A DNA stretch of 8,118 bases from Salinimicrobium sp964572365 (lineage in GTDB: Bacteria; Bacteroidota; Bacteroidia; Flavobacteriales; Flavobacteriaceae). A program made the translations under genes and the position numbers. Location: NCBI GenBank assembly GCA_964572365.1, contig CAZNFK010000099.1, positions 1-8,118 on the forward strand, in the 5' to 3' direction. Position 1 is the first letter of the stretch. Every line of letters starts with the position of its first letter. The notes below the pieces were generated by a model, which worked only from the letters and a program-made list of their open reading frames with translations, was not told the DNA's origin and made no database searches. Positions 1-5,927 of this stretch are shown here, in pieces.

Positions 1-323
1 CCTTCCAGGAACAGCAGGAATTCCATTTTCCGCCGCGAATGTTTTTCAATGTCTTTCTCAGGTTTTTATTGAACACGCTAGTTTCCCTTTCGATTCTTTA
101 TGTGGCATTCAAGAACTGGAGTATCATAAAATTTGCGGTAGTGATCTATGCCGGTTTCTTCGTAGCCTTATTTCCGCTTTTTGTCTATCTCATGCATCAT
201 GTGACACCCGATGATTACCTTGCCGCTTTTTATGTGAGAAGGTTTCTTGCCCATCCGGTATTGATCCTCATTCTGTTGCCTGCATTCTATTATTACAGGC
301 TTAAATCAAGTCCCGAAAATTGA
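1..323 (+). CDS. Exosortase F system-associated-like membrane protein, 3' part (partial)
   Basis: The reading frame is open from the window edge (first complete codon at position 3), so the gene very probably starts outside; the ATG at 39 is internal to the frame and not a convincing start. What is visible is a small integral membrane protein with about three hydrophobic helices: roughly codons from 42 to 110, 125 to 195, and 240 to 300. The pattern RFLLNTLVSL, then YVRRFLAHP, then LPAFYYYRL near the C-terminus resembles, from memory, the small protein encoded beside the flavobacterial exosortase XrtF. Members are about 140-150 residues, so about 40 residues would be missing. It presumably acts in the inner membrane next to the exosortase, but its exact role is not established. 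The stop is 43 bases before the next gene, and a promoter-like sequence starts right after it, so it probably belongs to a different transcription unit from the copper genes. The family call rests on recalled similarity, without a search. Confidence 0.66.
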   Translation, partial: FQEQQEFHFPPRMFFNVFLRFLLNTLVSLSILYVAFKNWSIIKFAVVIYAGFFVALFPLFVYLMHHVTPDDYLAAFYVRRFLAHPVLILILLPAFYYYRLKSSPEN

Positions 324-324
324 A

Positions 325-358
325 TTTGTTCAGGATATTTATTTTTTCAGTACTTTTG
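325..358 (+). promoter_or_regulatory. Bacteroidota-type promoter for the HYC_CC_PP gene
   Basis: A perfect match to the Bacteroidota -7 box TAnnTTTG lies at 351-358 (TACTTTTG). A TTTG at 325-328 sits 22 bases upstream, close to the usual 19-21-base spacing of the -33 box. The G of the -7 box is only 8 bases before the ATG at 367, so transcription would start at or within a few bases of the start codon. If real, the first mRNA would be leaderless or nearly so. No operator is recognisable. This is pattern matching only; the short leader also leaves open a chance match. Confidence 0.5.
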
Positions 359-366
359 TAGTTGGA

Positions 367-768
367 ATGAAAAAGTTTTTTCAGAAAACAGGATCTTTTG
401 CAATGGCGCTTTTAGTGCTGTTCTCTACCATGTCCTTTACCGTAGACAAACATTTCTGCGGAACGTACCTGGTAGATCAGGCTGTTTTTTCTGAAGCCGA
501 AGATTGCGGGATGGAACATCCTGCTGAAGGTGAGATGACCGAAGAAGACGGCTGCCGTGATCAAAAGGTTTCTGTGGAAGGTCAAAAAGATCTGAAGATC
601 TCCTTTAATGATCTGGACCTTCCCCAACAGGTATTCCTTGCTTCTTTCACCTATTCCTATGTGGAGTTGTTTGAAACGCTGCCACAGGAATTCATTCCTT
701 TTTCAGATTATTCTCCGCCTTTGCTCGTTAGGGATTTTCAGGTCCTTCACGAGACATTCCTCATTTGA
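367..768 (+). CDS. HYC_CC_PP-type exported small protein, function unknown
   Basis: A 133-residue protein with a clear signal peptide: Lys at residues 2, 3 and 7, then a hydrophobic stretch at about 10-25 ending in STMSFTVDKHFCG. The mature part carries HFC (29-31), Cys47 in DCGMEH, Cys63 in DGCRD, an acidic Met-containing linker (46-62), a beta-like segment DLKISF, and a C-terminal SPPLL with a conserved-looking FLI end. This order matches, as I recall it, the HYC_CC_PP family of Bacteroidota, whose function is unknown. The usual Cys-Cys pair appears here as Gly-Cys, which may matter if the family binds metal. The ATG at 367 is preferred over Met13 (403) because Met13 would remove the positively charged signal-peptide end. 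It lies 78 bases upstream of the CusA gene in the same direction. A copper-binding or sensing role in the periplasm is an inference from this position and from its Cys/His/Met content. Confidence 0.75.
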   Translation: MKKFFQKTGSFAMALLVLFSTMSFTVDKHFCGTYLVDQAVFSEAEDCGMEHPAEGEMTEEDGCRDQKVSVEGQKDLKISFNDLDLPQQVFLASFTYSYVELFETLPQEFIPFSDYSPPLLVRDFQVLHETFLI

Positions 769-770
769 TT

Positions 771-838
771 TTTAAATTGATTTTTTTAGACCCTGCATGC
801 GGGGTTGCCGTTTTTGTACACTTTTTAATCAATTTAAA
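771..838 (+). repeat. Perfect 12-bp inverted repeat flanking a hairpin, before the RND pump gene
   Basis: The left arm TTTAAATTGATT (771-782) is the exact reverse complement of the right arm AATCAATTTAAA (827-838). The 44 bases between them hold a smaller GC-rich hairpin (790-805) and a T-run. The left arm begins two bases after the stop of the HYC_CC_PP-type gene, and the right arm ends eight bases before the ATG at 847. In RNA the arms could pair and close a structure next to the start region of the pump gene. As DNA it could be a binding site. The arms are AT-rich with one G:C pair, so the paired form would be only moderately stable. Confidence 0.6.
790..815 (+). terminator. Possible weak or partial intrinsic terminator
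   Basis: The bases at 790-795 (ACCCTG) can pair with 800-805 (CGGGGT) around a CATG tetraloop, giving a six-bp stem with one G-T wobble. After five bases comes a run of five T (811-815). This is terminator-like, but the stem is short and the T-run is separated from it. It lies between two genes of apparently linked function and no good promoter is visible after it, so complete termination would leave the pump gene without an evident promoter. Partial termination or an attenuator is more plausible than a full stop. Confidence 0.35.
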
Positions 839-846
839 GTCATAGA

Positions 847-3800
847 ATGCTGTCTAAAATAATTCATTACTTTCTTTATAACCGGTTGGTTACAATGCTG
901 CTGCTTGTCTTCATGATAGGCTGGGGCGTGGTGACATCACCCTTTGATTGGGATTTCGATCTATTGCCACGGGATCCCGTACCGGTAGATGCGATCCCCG
1001 ATCTTGGAGAAAACCAGCAGATCGTCTTTACAGAATGGCCTGGACGATCGCCGCAGGACATAGAAGACCAGATCACTTATCCCCTTACTACTTCGCTGCT
1101 GGGAATTCCCGGGGTGGAATCCATACGAAGTACCTCCATGTTCGGGTTCTCCAGTATCAATATCATCTTCAAGGAAGATGTGGAATTCTACTGGTCCCGC
1201 ACCCGTATCCTTGAAAAAATCAATTCTCTACCTTCCGGACTTTTACCCGAAGATGCTCAGCCTACCTTAGGTCCCGATGCTACTGCTTTGGGCCAGGTGT
1301 TCTGGTATACCCTTGAAGGGCGTGATCCCGAAGGAAATGTAACCGGTGGATGGGACCTGCATGAGATAAGATCTGTGCAGGACTACTATGTTAAACTGGG
1401 ACTAAGTGGGGTAGAGGGAGTTTCGGAAGTTGCCTCTGTAGGTGGTTATGTGCGCGAATATCAGGTGGATGTGGATCCCGATGCGCTGCGGGCATACAAT
1501 GTTGGTATCAATGACGTGATGATGGCCGTGCGAAATTCAAACCGTGATATTGGGGCGAAGACCATCGAGATCAACAAAGCCGAATATTTGGTTCGCGGAT
1601 TAGGCTACATAGAATCCCTTGAGGATATTGAAAATACGGTAGTGGCTGTAAATGACAATACTCCGGTGCTCATTTCAGATATTGGGGTGGTCACTTTAGG
1701 TCCTGCCGAGAGGCGTGGAGTCCTCGACAAGGCCGGGGCCGAAGTTGCCGGGGGAGTTGTGGTTGCCCGTTATGGATCGAATCCGCTGGCGGTGATCAAT
1801 AATGTAAAGGAGAAGATCAAAGAGATCTCGCCGGGGATGCCCACTAAAGAACTGCAGGATGGAACTGTGAGCAAACTCACCATTGTGCCATTTTATGATC
1901 GTACCCAGTTGATCCAGGAGACCCTTGGAACTTTGGAAAATGCACTTTCCGATGAAATTCTTATAAGTATCATCGTAGTGATCATCCTTGTGCTTAACCT
2001 GAGAGCTTCGATCTTAATTTCCAGTTTGCTGCCCATTGCGGTGCTCATGACCTTTATTGCCATGCGTTATTTTGGTGTTGATGCCAACGTTGTAGCGCTT
2101 TCGGGAATTGCGATCGCCATTGGGGTAATGGTAGATGTAGGGATCGTTTTTGTGGAAAACACACTGCGGCACCTGGAGTTTGATGAAAACAGGGATGCCC
2201 GGGGCGAAAAACTGCTCCAGGTGATTCGAAATGCTACGATTGAAGTAGGGCCTGCAGTAACCACTGCTTTAGCAACTACGGTAGTTAGTTTCCTGCCCGT
2301 ATTTTTTATGGAACATGCCGAAGGAAAGCTTTTCAGACCACTGGCTTTTACAAAGACCTTTGCCCTGGTAGCTGCCTTTTTGCTGGGAGTGATCGTGTTG
2401 CCAATGCTTTCGTACTATTTCTTCTCCTTCAGGCTTAAAAAGGAGAGAGTGAACCGCATCTGGAATTACGGTTTGATTGGCGGGGGAATTGTTCTCGCCC
2501 TACTTTTTGGAATGTGGCTGCCGCTCGCTCTAACCGTGATCGGGATTCTGCGATTGCTGGAGCCGAAAAGCCGTGGTTTCCTCGGAAAATATTCCCGGGA
2601 AATTTCACTTTTCATCATCCTGGCAGTGACGATCTTCTTCCTCACTACCCACTGGATGCCTCTGGGTGTGCGGAATTCAATTATTGAAAACTACCTTTTC
2701 GTGATCATCCTGTTGGTGATCACTCTTGTGGCGTTGTTAGCTATCGTAAAATACTACGAAAACATTTTGACCTGGTGCCTGGAAAACAAAAGAACCTTCC
2801 TCGCACTACCTATAGTGACTATTCTTTTTGGCTTTTTGATCTGGCAGGGATTCCCTAAGATCTTCGGATTTGTAGGCGACGGGGCAGAAAAGATTGGTTG
2901 GGAGATCAGGGAAACCGGAGGTTGGAAAGCGGCTTCAGAAACTTTTCCCGGCGTAGGGAAAGAATTCATGCCCACCCTTAATGAAGGCAGTTTCCTTTTA
3001 ATGCCCACGGCCATGCCGCACATGGGAATTGAAGGGAGTAAGGAAGTGCTGCAAAAGCTGGATATGGCCGTGACCAACATTCCGGAGGTGGAAGTTTCCG
3101 TAGGAAAATTGGGAAGGGCAGAGACTGCAATTGATCCTGCACCCATTTCCATGTACGAGAACGTGATCAACTACAAGCCTGAATACATGCTGAACGATAA
3201 AGGCAAAATGCAGCGTTTTAGGGTAGATGATGACGGAAATTTCATCCTGAAGTCGGGGGAAGTTTTAGCTCATGAAAAAGCTATTTTAGGGAATCTTACA
3301 GCAAGAGACCTGGTACCCGACGAGGATGGCGAATTCTTCAGGAACTGGAGAGATCACATCAACAGCCCCGATGATATCTGGAATGAGATCGTTAGTGTAA
3401 CCCGATTACCGGGTGTGACCTCCGCCCCAAAACTGCAGCCCATTGAAACCAGGTTGGTGATGCTTCAAACAGGAATGAGGGCCCCTATGGGAATAAAAGT
3501 TTACGGCCCCGACCTTGAAACCATCCAGAAATTTGGTTTTGAGCTGGAGGAGATCCTTAAGCAGGTTCCTTCGGTAAAACATGAGGCCGTATTTGCCGAT
3601 AGGATCGTAGGGAAACCTTACCTGGAGCTGGACATCAACAGGCAGAATATTTCCCGCTACGGCCTTAGCATTGAGCAGGTACAACAAACCATTGAAACCG
3701 CTATTGGCGGTATGGAAATTACAACTACAGTTGAAGGTAGGGAGCGATATCCTGTGCGGGTAAGGTATCCGCGGGAGCTGCGTAACTCGCCCGAGGAAAT

Positions 3801-4677
3801 TGAGCAAATACTTGTGCCTACACCTACCGGGGTGCAAATTCCGTTGGGACAACTGGTAGATGTCAATTATGTGCAGGGACCTCAAATGATCAAAAGTGAG
3901 GATACCTTCCTGGTTGGTTATGTGCTTTTTGACAGGAAACAGGATTATGCCGAAGTGAACGTAGTGAACGATGCCCAGGCCCTGATTGCCCAAAAGATCG
4001 ATACAGGAGAACTGCAGGTGCCCCAGGGAGTGAGTTTTGAATTTTCAGGGAATTATGAAAACCAGGTGCGGGCAGTCAAAAGGCTGGCTATCGTTATTCC
4101 AATTTCCCTGATCATTATCTTCCTGTTGCTGTACTTCCAGTTCAAGACAGTGATCGCTTCTACGATCCATTTCTCAGGGGTTTTTGTGGCTTTTGCCGGT
4201 GGATTCATCATGATCTGGTTATACGGGGAGCCCTGGTTTATGGATTTCGATATTTCAGGTACCAACATGCGCGACCTCTTCCAGATGGGAACAATAAACC
4301 TGAGTGTAGCCGTATGGGTTGGATTTATAGCCCTTTTCGGGATAGCCACCGATGACGGAGTGCTTATGGGGACCTATATACACCAGGTTTTTGAAAAACG
4401 TGATCCTCAAACAGTGCCCGCGGTGCGTGCTGCAGTGCTTGAGGCCGGAAAGAAACGTGTGAGACCGGCAATGATGACCACAGCAGTAACTATTATAGCT
4501 TTATATCCGGTGCTTACCTCCACAGGAAAGGGAGCAGATATTATGGTGCCTATGGCTATACCTATTGTAGGGGGAATGGTTATTCAGATCATGACCATTT
4601 TTGTAGTTCCGGTGCTACAGGCTATCTGGAGGGAAACCGTGGTGACCAGAAATGAAAATAAAATAACTGAAGGATGA
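847..4677 (+). CDS. cusA: CusA-type copper/silver RND efflux pump, inner-membrane subunit
   Basis: A 1276-residue proton-driven RND transporter of the heavy-metal efflux group, expected to take Cu(I)/Ag(I) from the periplasm or membrane and pass it to the outer-membrane channel. It aligns by eye with E. coli CusA almost throughout: the first helix and PVDAIPDLGENQ near the start, PGRSPQDIEDQITYPLTT, LGPDATALG, EVASVGGYVREYQV, GGVVVARYG, the TM4 segment with Asp430 and Glu437, and RVRP near 1204-1207. The three periplasmic methionines corresponding to E. coli Met573, Met623 and Met672 are present as Met719, Met769 and Met872, which favours Cu/Ag over Zn/Co/Cd. It is about 230 residues longer than E. 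coli CusA (1047). The extra length is mainly 3-4 hydrophobic segments at about 541-637 between TM6 and TM7, a periplasmic insertion at about 673-705, one at about 783-830, and one near 1125-1150. The start is supported by the normal family N-terminus. The stop overlaps the next start (ATGA), indicating coupled translation. Confidence 0.93.
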   Translation: MLSKIIHYFLYNRLVTMLLLVFMIGWGVVTSPFDWDFDLLPRDPVPVDAIPDLGENQQIVFTEWPGRSPQDIEDQITYPLTTSLLGIPGVESIRSTSMFGFSSINIIFKEDVEFYWSRTRILEKINSLPSGLLPEDAQPTLGPDATALGQVFWYTLEGRDPEGNVTGGWDLHEIRSVQDYYVKLGLSGVEGVSEVASVGGYVREYQVDVDPDALRAYNVGINDVMMAVRNSNRDIGAKTIEINKAEYLVRGLGYIESLEDIENTVVAVNDNTPVLISDIGVVTLGPAERRGVLDKAGAEVAGGVVVARYGSNPLAVINNVKEKIKEISPGMPTKELQDGTVSKLTIVPFYDRTQLIQETLGTLENALSDEILISIIVVIILVLNLRASILISSLLPIAVLMTFIAMRYFGVDANVVALSGIAIAIGVMVDVGIVFVENTLRHLEFDENRDARGEKLLQVIRNATIEVGPAVTTALATTVVSFLPVFFMEHAEGKLFRPLAFTKTFALVAAFLLGVIVLPMLSYYFFSFRLKKERVNRIWNYGLIGGGIVLALLFGMWLPLALTVIGILRLLEPKSRGFLGKYSREISLFIILAVTIFFLTTHWMPLGVRNSIIENYLFVIILLVITLVALLAIVKYYENILTWCLENKRTFLALPIVTILFGFLIWQGFPKIFGFVGDGAEKIGWEIRETGGWKAASETFPGVGKEFMPTLNEGSFLLMPTAMPHMGIEGSKEVLQKLDMAVTNIPEVEVSVGKLGRAETAIDPAPISMYENVINYKPEYMLNDKGKMQRFRVDDDGNFILKSGEVLAHEKAILGNLTARDLVPDEDGEFFRNWRDHINSPDDIWNEIVSVTRLPGVTSAPKLQPIETRLVMLQTGMRAPMGIKVYGPDLETIQKFGFELEEILKQVPSVKHEAVFADRIVGKPYLELDINRQNISRYGLSIEQVQQTIETAIGGMEITTTVEGRERYPVRVRYPRELRNSPEEIEQILVPTPTGVQIPLGQLVDVNYVQGPQMIKSEDTFLVGYVLFDRKQDYAEVNVVNDAQALIAQKIDTGELQVPQGVSFEFSGNYENQVRAVKRLAIVIPISLIIIFLLLYFQFKTVIASTIHFSGVFVAFAGGFIMIWLYGEPWFMDFDISGTNMRDLFQMGTINLSVAVWVGFIALFGIATDDGVLMGTYIHQVFEKRDPQTVPAVRAAVLEAGKKRVRPAMMTTAVTIIALYPVLTSTGKGADIMVPMAIPIVGGMVIQIMTIFVVPVLQAIWRETVVTRNENKITEG

Positions 4678-5927
4678 AAAACTCTTTAAAAATATCATTT
4701 TTGACGGCTGTGCTTTTTCTCTTCTTCGGAAGTTTGAAGGCACAAAACCTGGAGGATTATCTGCAGATAGCTGCAGAAAATAATCCGGATGTAAAGGCAG
4801 CCTACGCTGAATTTGAAGCGGCCATGCAGGAGGCCCCGCAGGTAAAAAGCCTGCCCGACCCCACTCTAACCATGACTGCCTTTGGCAGCATGGTAGAGAC
4901 ACGCCTGGGTCCACAGGAAGCACGTTTTTCCCTGATGCAAATGTTCCCCTGGTGGGGAACCCTTGAGGCCAGGGAAAATGTGGCAAATCTAATGGCCGAG
5001 GCAAAATTCCAGTCATTCCTTAACCTGCGTAATGAACTGTTCCTGGAAGTAAGCCGGCAGTATTATGAACTTTATGCCCTTGAACAACAGCTTACCTATC
5101 AACAGGATGATCTGGAGATCCTTCAGAATTATAAGGATCTCGCACTTTCACGTGTAAGGGCCGGGAGCGGAGCTCTTAGCGATGTGTTGCAGGCCGATTT
5201 GATGCGTAACGAATCTGTAACCGGGCTGGATATCCTTCGACTAAAAAAGGAATCCCTGGTGGTACAATTCAATGCGCTATTGAACAGGCCCAGAACAGAA
5301 ATAGTGCTCCTTCCGCAGGAAATAGAAACTGGTTCCGAAAATATCATTTTTGACACACCAGTCTCGGGGAATCCCCGCCTGGCAGAGTTGGAAAGAATGG
5401 AGGCCTCAGCAAAAGCACAGGAAAAGCTGGCGCAAAAGGAAGGTCTTCCAAACATAGGACTGGGAGTAGATTATGTGGTCATTGGAGAACGAATGGATAT
5501 GGCGGTAGAAGACAGTGGTCGGGATGCTATAATGCCTATGGTATCGGTAAGCCTGCCTATCTTCCGCGGAAAGTATAAAGCGGCAAAAAAACAAGCGGCT
5601 TTCATGGCAGAAAGTTATGAACAGCGAAGAAAAGGCCTGGAGAACCGGCTTTCCGCAGAAATGGAAGCGGCAGTTTTTCAGGTGCGGGAAGCACAGTCGA
5701 TGTTAGCACTTTATGAAAGACAGGTGGAAAGCTCAGAACAGGTGCTCAATTTGTTATTATCGTCTTATCGTAATGCTTCCTCTAATTTTGAAGAGGTGTT
5801 ACGCGTAAGACAGGAATTATTAAAATATCAGCTGGCAGTGGCAGAGGCAGAAGCAGCTTATCTCACAGCGCTGGCAAGGATCGATTATTTATCGGGAAAA
5901 TCATTTGACTATGACAACAAAAACTAA
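4674..5927 (+). CDS. TolC/CusC-family outer-membrane efflux protein
   Basis: A 417-residue outer-membrane factor that would form the trimeric channel completing the efflux complex. A type I signal peptide is visible (Lys2 and Lys6, hydrophobic core 7-20, likely cleavage after KA at 22-23 or after Gln24). There is no lipobox Cys, unlike E. coli CusC, which is a lipoprotein. Two outer-membrane efflux repeats are seen, at about 25-205 and 228-412, each rich in long heptad-like helices. The family-typical N-terminal part includes NPDVKAAYAEFEAA and LPDPTLTM, and LSRVRAGSGALSDVLQADL lies near the end of the first repeat. The start ATG overlaps the pump's stop by four bases, and the 3' end overlaps the adaptor gene by 17 bases. 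The partner assignment (CusA/CusB) comes from this packing, since TolC-family sequence alone does not define substrate. Confidence 0.9.
   Translation: MKNSLKISFLTAVLFLFFGSLKAQNLEDYLQIAAENNPDVKAAYAEFEAAMQEAPQVKSLPDPTLTMTAFGSMVETRLGPQEARFSLMQMFPWWGTLEARENVANLMAEAKFQSFLNLRNELFLEVSRQYYELYALEQQLTYQQDDLEILQNYKDLALSRVRAGSGALSDVLQADLMRNESVTGLDILRLKKESLVVQFNALLNRPRTEIVLLPQEIETGSENIIFDTPVSGNPRLAELERMEASAKAQEKLAQKEGLPNIGLGVDYVVIGERMDMAVEDSGRDAIMPMVSVSLPIFRGKYKAAKKQAAFMAESYEQRRKGLENRLSAEMEAAVFQVREAQSMLALYERQVESSEQVLNLLLSSYRNASSNFEEVLRVRQELLKYQLAVAEAEAAYLTALARIDYLSGKSFDYDNKN

Noticed and set aside
3..11. Short palindrome TTCCAGGAA at the window start
   Set aside because: It is nine bases long, within a coding frame, and of a size expected by chance.
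39..41. ATG as the true start of the first membrane protein
   Set aside because: The frame is open upstream to the window edge and the family as recalled is longer at the N-terminus, so the gene is most likely cut by the window.
412..627. Minus-strand open frame opposite the HYC_CC_PP-type gene
   Set aside because: The plus-strand product has a signal peptide and family motifs; the opposite frame shows none.
769..846. A separate promoter for the pump gene
   Set aside because: No TAnnTTTG box is present; the nearest candidate (TACACTTTTT at 817) does not fit the consensus or spacing.
3406..3993. 195-codon open frame on the minus strand inside the pump gene
   Set aside because: It lies wholly opposite a strongly conserved RND coding region, its product has no recognisable family features, and no promoter is seen; it is a shadow frame.
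4674..4760. Lipoprotein form of the outer-membrane factor, as in E. coli CusC
   Set aside because: There is no Cys at or near the signal-peptide end; it reads SLKAQN, fitting ordinary signal peptidase cleavage.
5905..5910. TTG start for the adaptor, two codons upstream of the ATG
   Set aside because: It adds only Met-Thr and has no ribosome-site support; the ATG at 5911 gives a normal anchor sequence.
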